From an uncultured Paracoccaceae bacterium (GTDB lineage: Bacteria; Pseudomonadota; Alphaproteobacteria; Rhodobacterales; Rhodobacteraceae): a stretch of 64,000 bases of DNA. The stretch lies in contig CALFSV010000119.1 in NCBI GenBank assembly GCA_937916485.1, forward strand, positions 4,148 to 68,147. Direction: 5' to 3'. Both the position numbers and the translations under genes were made by a program. The notes beneath the pieces are model-generated. The model was given only the letters and a program-made list of their open reading frames with translations. It was not told the DNA's origin and did not search any database. Each line of letters starts with the position of its first letter. Position 1 is the stretch's first letter. Shown piece after piece: positions 43,409-57,320 of this stretch.

Positions 43409-44512
43409 ATGTCCATCAATTCCTTCGGCCATCTGTTTCGGGTTACCACCTGGGGCGAAAGCCATGGCCCTGCGCTTGGCGCGACTGTCGACGGTTGCCC
43501 GCCGGGCGTGGCCATTGATGCCGCGGGTCTTCAACACTGGCTCGACAAGCGCCGTCCCGGTCAGAACAAGAACACGACCCAACGGCAAGAGCCTGACGCG
43601 GTCGCCATTCTATCCGGGGTCTTTGAAGGCCAGTCCACCGGCACCCCGATCCAGTTGATGATCGAGAACACGGATCAACGGTCAAAGGACTACGGCGACA
43701 TTGCCCAGACCTTTCGACCCGGTCATGCCGACATCACCTATCACCAGAAGTATGGCCTGCGCGATTATCGTGGCGGCGGTCGGTCGTCGGCCCGCGAAAC
43801 GGCCGCCCGTGTCGCGGCAGGCGGGGTCGCCCGGGCGGCCCTTGCCACCCTTGCACCGCAGGTCGAGATCAAGGGCTACATGGTCCAAATGGGTCCCAAG
43901 ACCATAGATCGCACGCGGTTCGACTGGGACGCGATTGACCAGAACGATTTCTGGTGCCCCGATCCGACCGTAGCGGCGGAATGGGAAGACTACCTCGATT
44001 TCCTGCGTCGCAAGGACCACAACTCGGTCGGGGCGATGATCGAGGTTGTCGCCCGCAACGTTCCGCCGGGTCTGGGTGCGCCAGTGTATGGCAAGCTTGA
44101 TACAGACCTTGCGGCCGCGATGATGTCGATCAATGCGGTAAAAGGCGTCGAGATCGGCGAAGGCATGGCCGCCGCTGCCTTGACCGGACGCGACAATGCG
44201 GACGAGATTTTGATGGGCCCGGACGGACCCGAGTACAGCTCGAACCACGCTGGTGGCATTCTGGGCGGCATTTCGACCGGGCAGGACATCGTCGTGCGTT
44301 TCGCAGTCAAGCCGACCTCCTCGATCCTGTCATCGCGCAAGTCCATTCGCATTGATGGATCAGAGACCGAGGTCGTGACAAAGGGGCGCCACGATCCCTG
44401 TGTCGGCATACGCGCCGTGCCGGTGGGCGAGGCGATGATGGCCTGTGTCCTGCTGGACCACCTGATCCTGGACCGGGGTCAGACCGGAGGCGTGCGCGGC
44501 AAGATCGGCTAG
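43409..44512 (+). CDS. aroC: Chorismate synthase
   Basis: ATG 43409 has CGGGAG (43395-43400) upstream; product 367 residues, normal size. Signatures: [18 protein letters not shown] (in parts: [15 protein letters not shown]), '[18 protein letters not shown]' (in parts: [19 protein letters not shown]), '[20 protein letters not shown]' and '[17 protein letters not shown]'. It makes chorismate from EPSP using reduced FMN. The frame to 43328 lacks family sequence. The neighbours suggest a stand-alone gene. Confidence 0.97.
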   Translation: MSINSFGHLFRVTTWGESHGPALGATVDGCPPGVAIDAAGLQHWLDKRRPGQNKNTTQRQEPDAVAILSGVFEGQSTGTPIQLMIENTDQRSKDYGDIAQTFRPGHADITYHQKYGLRDYRGGGRSSARETAARVAAGGVARAALATLAPQVEIKGYMVQMGPKTIDRTRFDWDAIDQNDFWCPDPTVAAEWEDYLDFLRRKDHNSVGAMIEVVARNVPPGLGAPVYGKLDTDLAAAMMSINAVKGVEIGEGMAAAALTGRDNADEILMGPDGPEYSSNHAGGILGGISTGQDIVVRFAVKPTSSILSSRKSIRIDGSETEVVTKGRHDPCVGIRAVPVGEAMMACVLLDHLILDRGQTGGVRGKIG

Positions 44513-44651
44513 TCCATGGCACGCCCCCGACAGAGTCATATCCATCACAGGGCGGGCGGGAAACCGCGCCTCCCCGATGCCCCGCCTCGACGACCGGAGC
44601 CTATCCACGCCATGATGGGGTCACACTTGAATTGACGCGCAGGTCAGCCGT

Positions 44652-45608
44652 TTGCTCGAAATATTTGGCATAACCTTCCCAATCTTTGCCATTGTCGCTT
44701 TGGGCTATGTGACTGTGTACAAAGGTGTTTTCGAACCCGGCGATATGACCGTCCTGGGCAAGTTCGTGATGACCATCGCCCTTCCCGCCCTCATGTTCTC
44801 GGCTGTGACGGGACAAGGCGCGGGGATGATCCTCGATCCGTCCTATATCGTTGGCTATGCCTTGGCCGGGCTCTTTGTGATTGTCTTTGCGCTGATCTGG
44901 TTTCGGCTGAACCTGTTGCGCACACCGACCGGCCCGGCCCGGCGGGCGATCGCAGTCATGGGCACCGCCTGTCCGAACTCGGCCTACGTTGGCTTTCCGG
45001 TCCTGCTCCTTGCCGTGCCCGATGTCGCCGCCCAGGCGTTTGCGATGAACATCCTTGTCGAAAGCTTTCTGATCGTCCCGATCTGTTTTCTTCTTGTGGG
45101 CGGTTCCCGTCCAAGTGAAGGCAAGCCCCTTTTGCGTGTCGCCATCGATGCCTTGTGGAGCGTTGTGCGCAAACCCATGGTTATCGGGCTTCTCGCCGGT
45201 CTTGCCGTGTCCGCCAGCGGGCTAACGCTGCCCGATCCCTTCACCAAGCTTGTAGATACGATGGCCTCATCTACAGCCGCCCTGGCCCTGTTTTTCATTG
45301 GTGGCACATTGGTGAGCCTGCCGATGCGGGGCAATGTCGTCATGGCTGGTGAGGTCGTGGCCGGTAAGCTTCTTGTCCATCCTGCTATGGCCATGATGGC
45401 GGCCATGGTCCTGATCCCACTGGGCCTGCCTGGTTTGTCGGACCCCTTGCGGGTTGCATTGATCCTGTCGGCGGCCATGCCGATGATGGGCATCTATGCC
45501 ATTTTTGCCCATGACTATGGCCACGAAGGCCTCGCCTCGCTTGGCCTATTCGGAGCCACAGTCGGCGCGTTTGTGACCGTGTCCGCGTTTCTGGCCATTC
45601 TGCTCTGA
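44652..45608 (+). CDS. AEC-family (auxin efflux carrier-like) transporter
   Basis: The 318-residue membrane protein with about ten hydrophobic segments has a duplicated helical layout and 'FGITFPIFAIVALGYVTVYKGVF' (in parts: FGITFPIFAIVALGYV). The central 'NSAYVGFPVLLLAV' and the end 'AAMPMMGIYAIFAHDYGHEG' (in parts: AAMPMMGIYAIFA) are AEC features (malonate/malate transporter MdcF-like relatives). The start is TTG 44652; no in-frame ATG precedes the first segment. Substrate unknown. Confidence 0.82.
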   Translation: MLEIFGITFPIFAIVALGYVTVYKGVFEPGDMTVLGKFVMTIALPALMFSAVTGQGAGMILDPSYIVGYALAGLFVIVFALIWFRLNLLRTPTGPARRAIAVMGTACPNSAYVGFPVLLLAVPDVAAQAFAMNILVESFLIVPICFLLVGGSRPSEGKPLLRVAIDALWSVVRKPMVIGLLAGLAVSASGLTLPDPFTKLVDTMASSTAALALFFIGGTLVSLPMRGNVVMAGEVVAGKLLVHPAMAMMAAMVLIPLGLPGLSDPLRVALILSAAMPMMGIYAIFAHDYGHEGLASLGLFGATVGAFVTVSAFLAILL

Positions 45609-45617
45609 CCAGAAGGG

Positions 45618-46535
45618 TCAGGCACCGGGTGTGGTGGCCTTACGCTGGCGGGCCCGCTCAAGCCCCAATTGACGTTCCCTGAGGATGATAAGGACACCGG
45701 CCGTGATGATGATCGCCGCCCCAGTCAACATGATCAGCGTCGGCACCTCTCCAAATACAAAGTACCCCACACCCAGCGCCAGCAGCATGGAGGTATATTC
45801 AAACGGCGCAATCAACGAGGCATCGGCATGGCGATAACCAGTCGTCAGAAAAATCTGTCCCACGCCCCCAAGAAGCCCGGCAAGGATAAGCATCGCGAAC
45901 TCTCTCGGGGCGGGCACGACCCAGCCCCAGAAGATCGTCAGTGACGACATGACCGTAGCCGTCACCGAAAACCAAAACACGATAGCCGCCGTCCCTTCGG
46001 TCTGGACAAGCTTGCGGACAAACACCTGGGCAAGTGCGGCAAAAAAGGCTCCACCCAGAACGACAACCGCTCCCAATGTCTCACGGCTGTTCATCTCGGC
46101 CCCGATCGACAAACGCGGCGACAGAACGATCATCACCCCCACCATGCCAAGGGCGACCGCGGACAGGCGATAGGCCCGCACCTTTTCGTTCAGGAACATG
46201 GCTGCAAAGACGACCACCAGGAGCGGCGCAGCATAGCCGATGGCGGTGACCTCGGGCAGCGGCAAAAGGCCTAGCCCGGCAAAGCCAAGGCCCATGGCCG
46301 TGGTACCGACAAGGCCCCGCCAGACATGGCCCATAGGGTTGGATGTCTCGAGCCCGTGGCGCAGCTCGCCCCTCAGGATGAGCCAGGTGACGATAACGGG
46401 AATCGCAAAGAACGACCGAAAGAAAACGGCCTGGCCCGGCGGGACGTGGTCCGACGTCGCTTTGATCAGCGATGCCATCGCCACAAAGATGCAAACCGAC
46501 AGGACCTTATAAGTGATTCCACGCAGCGGGTTCAT
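45618..46535 (-). CDS. EamA/DMT-family transporter
   Basis: ATG 46535 has AAGGGA about 7 bases upstream and gives 305 residues with ten membrane segments in two EamA halves (KVLSVCIFVAMASLIKA...; VLGGAFFAALAQVFVRKL). 'AIGYAAPLLVVVFAAMFLNEKV' (in parts: PLLVVVFAAMFLNEKV) is the conserved end of the first half. Starts at 46565 or 46586 have no ribosome site. Substrates of this family are amino acids, nucleosides or drugs. It converges with the AEC gene. Confidence 0.85.
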   Translation of the reverse strand: MNPLRGITYKVLSVCIFVAMASLIKATSDHVPPGQAVFFRSFFAIPVIVTWLILRGELRHGLETSNPMGHVWRGLVGTTAMGLGFAGLGLLPLPEVTAIGYAAPLLVVVFAAMFLNEKVRAYRLSAVALGMVGVMIVLSPRLSIGAEMNSRETLGAVVVLGGAFFAALAQVFVRKLVQTEGTAAIVFWFSVTATVMSSLTIFWGWVVPAPREFAMLILAGLLGGVGQIFLTTGYRHADASLIAPFEYTSMLLALGVGYFVFGEVPTLIMLTGAAIIITAGVLIILRERQLGLERARQRKATTPGA

Positions 46536-46646
46536 CAAGCTTCCCTTCAAGGGCACATTAGACATGTGTCCGCGAAGGGAAAACATGATTTCGGGCCCAG
46601 TCCGATCAACGACGCCCTACCCGAGGTTTGCCCGGCGATTGGTCGG

Positions 46647-46847
46647 CTAGACGGTCTGACCCTGATCAATCCTCAGGTACTGAAGAACCCGCCCGTGCCC
46701 ACGGGTGGCCGGTCGCCGGGCATGAAGCGCCCTGAAGGCCGGGTGGACACCCGATTGCCTGTCCAGTTTCAAAAACTCGCGCAAGCGGCGTGTGGTGGAG
46801 CGTTCGTCCAGGCCGCTTGAAGGTCTGTCGATGATATGGCGTTGCAT
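46647..46847 (-). CDS. Possible small basic protein
   Basis: ATG 46847 has AAGGAG exactly 6 bases upstream on the minus strand, the main support. The 66-residue product is Arg-rich with no export signal and no recognised family. Two further in-frame ATGs lie at 46853 and 46862-46865. Apart from this ORF the 46536-46951 stretch shows nothing. Confidence 0.35.
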   Translation of the reverse strand: MQRHIIDRPSSGLDERSTTRRLREFLKLDRQSGVHPAFRALHARRPATRGHGRVLQYLRIDQGQTV

Positions 46848-46951
46848 TGGCATCTCCTTCATCAATGGACCAGCACCCTAGCACAGGTGGGACAGAATTT
46901 CACCTATTGGCTGCCGGACGGCCGATTTTGGCTCAGACGTGCCCACCGGCG

Positions 46952-48142
46952 CTACCCGGCAGGACGCAACCTGACGATGCCGCCATCGGGTGCCGGCGCG
47001 TCTATCAAGAGCAGGACAGACCCGTCGGGCGCCTCTTCCACGTCCCGGATGCGGCCCTGATCTGTGACCACCCTCTCTTCCCCAATGACCCGCCCCCCTT
47101 GCATCTTCAGCCGGACCAGCGCGCCGGGGTTAAGCGACCCAATCAGCAAATCACCTCGCCAGCGTGAAAAGGCGCTGCCCTGGTAGAACACCATGCCGCC
47201 CGGTGCGATTACGGGATCCCAGTAGTAGACCGGTTCCTCCATCCCCTCGGCCCGCGGCTGGCCGGTGCCGACAGAGCTGCGGTTGTAGTTGACGCCGTAG
47301 CTGACCACTGGCCAGCCATAGTTTGCCCCTGGTTCCGGCCGGTTCAGCTCATCCCCTCCGGCGGGGCCATGTTCTACGGTCCAAAGCGCCCCGGTGCGGG
47401 GGTGGATGGCCGCCCCCTGGGGGTTGCGATGACCGTAGGACCAGATCGTATCAAGGCCGTCCCGCCGGACAAAGGGGTTGTCAGAGGGGGCACTTCCGTC
47501 CAGTTGGATGCGGACCACCTTTCCGTAGGTCGTCGAGAGATCCTGGGCCAGTACCCGCTCGGCCCGGGTCGAATGTTCACCTGTCGTGATAAAGGCATGG
47601 CCACGACCATCCAACAGGATCCGCGATCCATAGTGCATCGGCGTCGGGGAAGGAGGCGACTGGACAAAAATGTCCTGAACATCGGTGACGCGGAGGGCTG
47701 CAATGTCCAGGATACCCCGGGCGGCTGCCGTCACGGTGCCACCCTGCACAGGTTTCGCGTAGGTCCAGAAGATGGTGTTGTCCTGCAAGAATTCTGGGCT
47801 GACGGTAACATCAAGCAGGCCCCCCTGACGGCGGTCATCAACCTCCGGGAGGCCCGAAACGGGGGCCGAGACCGCACCCTCCGCCGTCACCACCCGCAAC
47901 CGGCCCGGACGCTCTGTGACCAGCCATGCGCCGCCGGGCAAGGGCGCAATGCCCCAAGGGTTCGCCAATCCGGTGACAAAGGGTTCGACCGTCACAGGGG
48001 TTTGCGTCAGGCTAGGGGCACGGGTCTGGTCCGGGAAGGCCGGCTCGAACGACGCATTCCGTGGACCCTGTTCAACCGGGGCAGCCTGCGCCAAGGCCAG
48101 AGCAGGCAGCAGGATCAAAATGGCGGCAGCAAATATCCTCAT
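46952..48142 (-). CDS. PQQ-dependent sugar (aldose) dehydrogenase-like protein
   Basis: ATG 48142 (GAGGAG about 9 bases upstream) gives 396 residues with a signal peptide (IFAAAILILLPALALAQ), so it is periplasmic. Beta-propeller blocks of the Asd/YliI/GDH-B family: 'GLANPWGIAPLPGGAWLVTERPGRL' (in parts: GLANPWGIAPLPGG, WLVTERPGRLR), 'RRQGGLLDVTVSP', 'GHRNPQGAAIHPRTGALWTVEHGPAGGDELN' (in parts: YGHRNPQGAAIHP, WTVEHGPAGGDELN) and 'YYWDPVIAPGGMVFY'. The His and Arg PQQ/Ca ligands of the family appear kept. The frame up to 48346 would run into queG. Confidence 0.9.
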   Translation of the reverse strand: MRIFAAAILILLPALALAQAAPVEQGPRNASFEPAFPDQTRAPSLTQTPVTVEPFVTGLANPWGIAPLPGGAWLVTERPGRLRVVTAEGAVSAPVSGLPEVDDRRQGGLLDVTVSPEFLQDNTIFWTYAKPVQGGTVTAAARGILDIAALRVTDVQDIFVQSPPSPTPMHYGSRILLDGRGHAFITTGEHSTRAERVLAQDLSTTYGKVVRIQLDGSAPSDNPFVRRDGLDTIWSYGHRNPQGAAIHPRTGALWTVEHGPAGGDELNRPEPGANYGWPVVSYGVNYNRSSVGTGQPRAEGMEEPVYYWDPVIAPGGMVFYQGSAFSRWRGDLLIGSLNPGALVRLKMQGGRVIGEERVVTDQGRIRDVEEAPDGSVLLLIDAPAPDGGIVRLRPAG

Positions 48143-48203
48143 CCCGACGGGCTCCTCTGTAAAACCTGTCCCATAGACTACCATCCAAACGGAAAGGTGC
48201 GAC

Positions 48204-49250
48204 CTATGGCTGGTCACCAAGGCGTGAGATTGCCCACCGGGCCGCATCAGCGACAACAGCGTCAGGGTCGTCGGCCAAGGCTTGGGCGACTGGTTGCAGG
48301 GACTTGTCCCCCGAATTCCCGATTGCGTAAAAAACGTTCCTGACAAAGCGGTCGCGACCTATACGCTTGACCGGACTGCCGGCAAACCGGGCGCGAAAGG
48401 CCGCATCGTCCAGCCGGGCAAGATCGGCCAGTAAAGGCGGCCCGTCTTGGCGTAGATAGCGCATCTCGGTCGCGGCCACGGCAAACTTGTTCCAGGGACA
48501 TACCGCCAGGCAATCGTCGCACCCGTAGATGCGATTGCCCATCCGGGACCGAAGGTCAGGGGCAACAGGGCCCCGATGCTCGATCGTCAGATAGGAGATG
48601 CAGCGGCGGGCATCCAGTTGATAGGGGGCGGGAAAGGCTTCCGTCGGGCAGATATCCAGACAGGCGGTGCAAGACCCGCAATGCTCCGCTTCAGGCTCGT
48701 CCGGCTCGAGTTCTACGGTGGTGAAAATCGCACCCAGAAACACCCAGTTTCCCAGATCCCGGCCCAGCAGGTTGGTATGCTTGCCCTGCCAGCCCAGCCC
48801 GGCAGCCTGCGCGAGGGGCTTTTCCATCACCGGGGCGGTATCGACAAACACCTTGATTTCAGCTCCGGGGACCTGCGAAATCAACCAGCGGCCGACGGCC
48901 TTCAAGCGCTTCTTGACAAGGTCATGGTAGTCGCGGCCGTGGGCATAGACACTGATCGCCCCACGGTCCGTCTGGTCCAACACAGCCAGAGGGTTATGAA
49001 TGGGGGTATATGCCTCTGCCAACATGATGACCGACCGGGCTTCGGGCCATAGGGCAGACGGATCGCCACGCCATGCCATACGCTCGGCCATCCAATCCAT
49101 CTGTCCGTGGCGACCTGCCTCAACAAACGCAGCGAGGCGGCCGGCGATGTCGGGGACGCCATCCGGGCGACAGATCCCGATCTTGGAAAAACCGGCCTCA
49201 AGAGAAAATGAGGTCAGTCCCTCTTTCAGGCCCTGGCTTCTTTGGATCAC
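48204..49250 (-). CDS. queG: Epoxyqueuosine reductase
   Basis: The 348-residue protein has the QueG N-terminal DUF1730 part ([27 protein letters not shown]) and two [4Fe-4S] motifs, [12 protein letters not shown] and CDDCLAVCP. '[25 protein letters not shown]' (in parts: [24 protein letters not shown]) is diagnostic. The C-terminal HEAT-like tail is short, usual for QueG. The start is GTG 49250 with GAGGA upstream. It reduces epoxyqueuosine to queuosine in tRNA with cobalamin. It lies next to a GST gene, a frequent pairing in this family of bacteria. Confidence 0.93.
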   Translation of the reverse strand: MIQRSQGLKEGLTSFSLEAGFSKIGICRPDGVPDIAGRLAAFVEAGRHGQMDWMAERMAWRGDPSALWPEARSVIMLAEAYTPIHNPLAVLDQTDRGAISVYAHGRDYHDLVKKRLKAVGRWLISQVPGAEIKVFVDTAPVMEKPLAQAAGLGWQGKHTNLLGRDLGNWVFLGAIFTTVELEPDEPEAEHCGSCTACLDICPTEAFPAPYQLDARRCISYLTIEHRGPVAPDLRSRMGNRIYGCDDCLAVCPWNKFAVAATEMRYLRQDGPPLLADLARLDDAAFRARFAGSPVKRIGRDRFVRNVFYAIGNSGDKSLQPVAQALADDPDAVVADAARWAISRLGDQP

Positions 49251-49266
49251 AAGTATCCTCGGGGGT

Positions 49267-49287
49267 CTGGGGGCAGACAGCCCCCAG
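49267..49287. other. G/C hairpin between GST and queG
   Basis: CTGGGGGC (49267-49274), loop AGACA, GCCCCCAG (49280-49287): a perfect 8-bp stem. Together with the flanking 'AAGTATCCTCGGGGGT' it resembles common intergenic sequence of Rhodobacteraceae. No clear T-tract on the minus strand. Confidence 0.5.
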
Positions 49288-49298
49288 CCGTCACCGCC

Positions 49299-49991
49299 TC
49301 AGAAATCCAGATCGGCATAATGCGCAGGCGGAATAAACCCTGGGACCTGATCCGCGAGCAGGGATCGGAAGGCCGGACGCGACTTGATTTTGGCGTACCA
49401 GTCCTTGACGCTCTCGGATCTGTTCCAGTCCACATCCGATATGTAGTCAAGGCAGCTCAGGTGGGCTGCGGCGGCAAAGTCGGCAAGGCTCATGTCATTT
49501 CCAGCCAGCCAACGGCGGCTTTCCAATAGCCAGGACATGTAATCAAGGTGAAACTTGATCGCCTTGGCCCCGGCTTTCACATTCGCACTGTCGGGATAAC
49601 CCGATCCCATGACTTTCCGAAAAACCCGCTCACCGATCAGCTTCGAAGTCACTTCCGCATGAAACTTGTCATCGAACCAGCTCACAATACGGCGAACCTC
49701 ATATCGGGTCTCGGCATCGCGGGGCATGAGGGACGGAGTCGGGTAGACCTCTTCGAGGTATTCACAAATGGCACCGCTGTCGGCCATCGTGCGGTTTCCA
49801 AGCTTCAGGACAGGGACCTTGCCGGCCGGGTTGCGCCGCAGAAAGTCGGGATCCTGTTCCCAGTAACGCTCTTCGACGAGTTTTACTTCGATCTTCTTTT
49901 CGGCAAGGCTCAACCGCACCTTCCGGCTGAAAGGGGACAGCGGGTAGTGATAAAGTATGTTTGTTGAGCCAGAGGCACGGTCAGTTTGCAT
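49299..49991 (-). CDS. Glutathione S-transferase family protein
   Basis: The 230-residue cytoplasmic protein has a thioredoxin-like domain beginning 'NILYHYPLSPFSRKVRLSLAEKKIE' (in parts: YPLSPFSRKVRLSLAEK) with Ser in the active-site position. NPAGKVPVLKLG holds the cis-Pro, and 'MADSGAICEYLEE' binds glutathione. The all-helical C-domain has 'MSLADFAAAAHLSCLDY' and ends in 'AHYADLDF'. It is co-directional with queG, 48 bases upstream. Confidence 0.9.
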   Translation of the reverse strand: MQTDRASGSTNILYHYPLSPFSRKVRLSLAEKKIEVKLVEERYWEQDPDFLRRNPAGKVPVLKLGNRTMADSGAICEYLEEVYPTPSLMPRDAETRYEVRRIVSWFDDKFHAEVTSKLIGERVFRKVMGSGYPDSANVKAGAKAIKFHLDYMSWLLESRRWLAGNDMSLADFAAAAHLSCLDYISDVDWNRSESVKDWYAKIKSRPAFRSLLADQVPGFIPPAHYADLDF

Positions 49992-50040
49992 GGTACTTCA
50001 ATGCCATCGTGAGGGCGTCTGTTCAATGGGGATGATGGCT

Positions 50041-50793
50041 TCAACCTTCAAAGCAGGCTGCCCGGCCATCGGCCTGTATCGTCGCCGCACCATCCGCGAT
50101 CGAGGCGGCGCGGCGGCGTATAAAGTCAGTCGGATTGCTGGCGGACCGTGTCTTGGGGCTTGGCAACACGGCCGCCAGACGGGCTGCCTGAGTTGGGCTC
50201 AGGTCAGCCGCATCAACGTTGAAATAGTGCCGGGCGGCGGCCTGCACCCCAAAGACACCTTCGTCGAACTCAACCACGTTAAGGTAAACCTCCAGTATCC
50301 GGCGCTTGCTCCAGACCCCTTCAATGACGGGCGTCATAAGTGCCTCCATCGCTTTGCGCAGCCAGGAGCGCCCCTGCCAGAGATAGACATTCTTGACCAC
50401 CTGCTGACTGATCGTTGAGGCGCCCCGCCCGCCGCCAGCCTCCATGGCCAGTTGAATGGCCTTCAGATCAAGGCCCCAGTGCAGGCAGTAATTCGCATCT
50501 TCTGCCGCTACGACGGACCTGGCCATGACCGGGGCAATCTCATCCATTGCAACCCATTCCCGATCCAATCCGCCCAATCGACGACCTTCGGAAACCATGT
50601 AGGGCGTCGTCGGAGGATTAACGAAACTAAAGAAGATCACGGCCAAAAGAACGGTTCCAGAAATCACGACAAGTCCTCGCAACAGCCACTGGAATAGCCA
50701 TCGCAACGGACGACGCCGTTTGCCAGGCTTTTCCTCGGTCTTGGCTCTGGAGCCACTCCGCGGCTTTCTTGTCGATTTGGGTGTGCGCGCCAT
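50041..50793 (-). CDS. mtgA: Monofunctional biosynthetic peptidoglycan transglycosylase
   Basis: ATG 50793 gives 250 residues: a very basic N-terminal tail, one membrane anchor (LLRGLVVISGTVLLAVIFFSF, in parts: GLVVISGTVLLAVIFF) and the GT51 domain. The catalytic Glu is in 'SVVAAEDANYCLHWG' and the GASTISQQ block is present (RGASTISQQVVKNVYLW), then 'KRRILEVYLNVVEFDEGVFGVQAAARHYF' (in parts: RILEVYLNVVEFDEGVFG). There is no transpeptidase domain. It polymerises lipid II in the periplasm. ATG 50808 would add 5 residues. Confidence 0.94.
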   Translation of the reverse strand: MARTPKSTRKPRSGSRAKTEEKPGKRRRPLRWLFQWLLRGLVVISGTVLLAVIFFSFVNPPTTPYMVSEGRRLGGLDREWVAMDEIAPVMARSVVAAEDANYCLHWGLDLKAIQLAMEAGGGRGASTISQQVVKNVYLWQGRSWLRKAMEALMTPVIEGVWSKRRILEVYLNVVEFDEGVFGVQAAARHYFNVDAADLSPTQAARLAAVLPSPKTRSASNPTDFIRRRAASIADGAATIQADGRAACFEG

Positions 50794-50864
50794 GTCGCCA
50801 TAAGCCATCGCGTGATCGGCCGGGTCAAGCCCGCGCCCGGGACCAATTGGGACTAAAGGGACCG

Positions 50865-51773
50865 TTAAAGAAGTTGTGCCTCGACCGCCCGCAAGACACG
50901 CCGTGCGGTGACGCGCCCGCCCTTGCCAGGCACAGGGTCAAGCTCGGGAAACAGGGCAAGCAGTTCGTCCCGGATCCCAGCGTCCGCCATCATGATGTAG
51001 TCGCCGGGATGAAAGCTTTCCGAAAGCAGCCCTTCTGCCAGGACAATCTCGTGTTCATCACAAAGGAAATGGTGGTAGTCGACCTGCGGCACTGGCAGGC
51101 GGTGGATGGTGTCGCCATTCACAAGATGCTTGGCGGCAACAAGTACCTCGTCCTCGCCAAAGAAAAGTTCGGCCCGCCAGCCGGTGATCACCATCCGGTG
51201 CTGCGGAGAAACCAGCAGTTGACGTTCATTGTCGAGCGCGCCCGGGGCAAATCGGATAGGAGCAAAATCACCTGTCCCATCTGTGCGCCGATGCCCCGTC
51301 CACAGGATTGGCTGCATCCCATGATCGCGGGTCAGGACGCGGTCGCCCACCTCAAGCTGTTCAACCGGCTTTGGGCCGGCTTCGGTCTCAATCATGGTTC
51401 CGGCAGCGAAACAGGGCGGACCAAGCTGACCCACGGGGATGTTCGTGCTATTGGTAACCCAGCTCGAGCTGTTGAACGTCGCCGGCTTGAGAATGGTGCC
51501 ATCATTCGGGGTAAAGACGGCTCGCCCATCGGCCGTGTAGAACGTCACTCCGCGGATGGTGACCGCGCTGCCATCCATGGTGACCCGGATGACATCGTTG
51601 ACCCAGATAGCCGTGATGTCAGAGCCGTCAAAGCTATCGTTGTTGCTCGAGGAGATCCGCCCGTCGTTGTTCTGGTCAATGAAAGAAAACTGGGACGGCG
51701 TCAGACTCGTTCCTGGGTCCGGCGGGTTGCCCGGATCCATGACGTAGAACTGATCTGAATAGGACGTCGGCAA
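50865..51773 (-). CDS. Hint-domain (Hedgehog/intein-like) protein
   Basis: The 302-residue protein begins with a roughly 115-residue Ser/Asp/Asn-rich beta region (FIDQNNDGRISSSNNDSFDG, Ca-binding-like). A Hint domain follows: 'CFAAGTMIETEAGPKPVEQLEVGDRVLTRDHG' (in parts: CFAAGTMIETEAGPKPVEQL, VGDRVLTRDHG), then 'LLVSPQHRMV' with the conserved His, and 'HEIVLAEGLLSESFHPGDY'. Such Hint_2 proteins are common in Rhodobacteraceae, sometimes on secreted RTX-like proteins. Cleavage chemistry and function are unproven. No type I secretion gene lies nearby. Confidence 0.85.
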   Translation of the reverse strand: MPTSYSDQFYVMDPGNPPDPGTSLTPSQFSFIDQNNDGRISSSNNDSFDGSDITAIWVNDVIRVTMDGSAVTIRGVTFYTADGRAVFTPNDGTILKPATFNSSSWVTNSTNIPVGQLGPPCFAAGTMIETEAGPKPVEQLEVGDRVLTRDHGMQPILWTGHRRTDGTGDFAPIRFAPGALDNERQLLVSPQHRMVITGWRAELFFGEDEVLVAAKHLVNGDTIHRLPVPQVDYHHFLCDEHEIVLAEGLLSESFHPGDYIMMADAGIRDELLALFPELDPVPGKGGRVTARRVLRAVEAQLL

Positions 51774-51878
51774 AGGGACGCTCCAAAGAAAATTACTTTT
51801 TGTTCAACGCTCCTTTTATCGTCGGTCTTTTCGTCGCGAGTTGGATCAGATCGCGGCCATTTCTGGGGCCAAACATGG

Positions 51879-51909
51879 CAAAGCCGGGGCAGTTACCGAC
51901 CCGGCTTTG
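51879..51909 (-). terminator. Terminator of the glt operon
   Basis: CAAAGCCGGG (51879-51888) and CCCGGCTTTG (51900-51909) make a perfect 10-bp stem with an 11-base loop, 23 bases after the gltB stop on the minus strand. A short TGTTT follows. The other part of 51774-51931 shows nothing further. Confidence 0.65.
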
Positions 51910-51931
51910 GCATTTGTTCAACTTCAGTCCT

Positions 51932-56464
<4,533 letters not shown>

Positions 56465-56633
56465 TTCCGTCACATCCTCTCTTTGGGACTTCATCTTGTT
56501 CTTTCCTCTCATGACCGCGCCCTCTTGGGGGCGCGAAAGGTCCTGGGGGTCATCTTGGTTCGGGTGTCTGGCCTGCCGCTTCCAGAAGCGTTAGCAAGGG
56601 TCCGGACCGGCTGGTCTGTGTTGCGATCAAGGG

Positions 56634-57317
56634 TCATCCCGGGCTCCATGAGGACATGGTCACGCCACAGCCATATTTGGGGTTGGGGGACAAAAAGCCG
56701 GGTTCGCCTTGAAAGATGAACTCCACAGGGGAATCGTCACTTTCAAAACTGTCTTCGCCAACGGTCGTGGTTCCGACGCCGGACAAGAACAACCGCCAAT
56801 CCCGGCTGATGTATTCAAACCCCTCGGCCGCCCAAAGCTCGGAACCATCCTGCGACAAGGCACGGATGGAATATCGGGTTTCCTCCAGCTGGACGCCATC
56901 TATTGTGACCGCCCGACCCGTCAGGCTATCGGCCCCGACATAGCGGGTAGGCCCAAGCTGATCGGACAGAGTCAGAAAGTCGTAGGTGTCTGCCCCCGCC
57001 TCAGTCAGCTCCGTGAAGGATGCGCGATCGGCAGGTGCAGGTTCCAGCATCTCGGAATGTCCAGAACTCGCGTAAAAGCTCTCGATCCATTGAGTTTCCG
57101 CATCTATCGCCCCGACATAGGATAGACCGTCCTCGTTCAGGTCGACGCGCCGTTGCAGACCGGCGGGATCGTCGGTGCAAGTGAAATGGTGGCTGACGGT
57201 GCAGGTCTTGGACTGGACCGTGACGTAAGCTTCGCACCCTACAGGCAAGGAGAAGCTGCCTTGCGCCATCGAGGGCAAGGGCAAAGCACAAAGGATGGCC
57301 GATACCAGACTGCGCAT
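56634..57317 (-). CDS. Secreted hypothetical protein, tandem paralogue 3
   Basis: The 227-residue product has a signal peptide (LVSAILCALPLPSMAQ). Mature features shared with the next two genes upstream: 'GCEAYVTVQSKTCTVSHHFTC', cited in parts as GCEAYVTVQSK and CTVSHHFTC, 'IDAETQWIES', 'DSLTGRAVTIDGVQLEET' and the tail 'SPVEFIFQGEPGFLSPNPKYGCG'. Four Cys are conserved, so two disulfides are likely. Family not recognised. It lies between the second paralogue (3-base gap) and gltB, in the glt transcription direction. Confidence 0.75.
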   Translation of the reverse strand: MRSLVSAILCALPLPSMAQGSFSLPVGCEAYVTVQSKTCTVSHHFTCTDDPAGLQRRVDLNEDGLSYVGAIDAETQWIESFYASSGHSEMLEPAPADRASFTELTEAGADTYDFLTLSDQLGPTRYVGADSLTGRAVTIDGVQLEETRYSIRALSQDGSELWAAEGFEYISRDWRLFLSGVGTTTVGEDSFESDDSPVEFIFQGEPGFLSPNPKYGCGVTMSSWSPG

Positions 57318-57320
57318 GAC

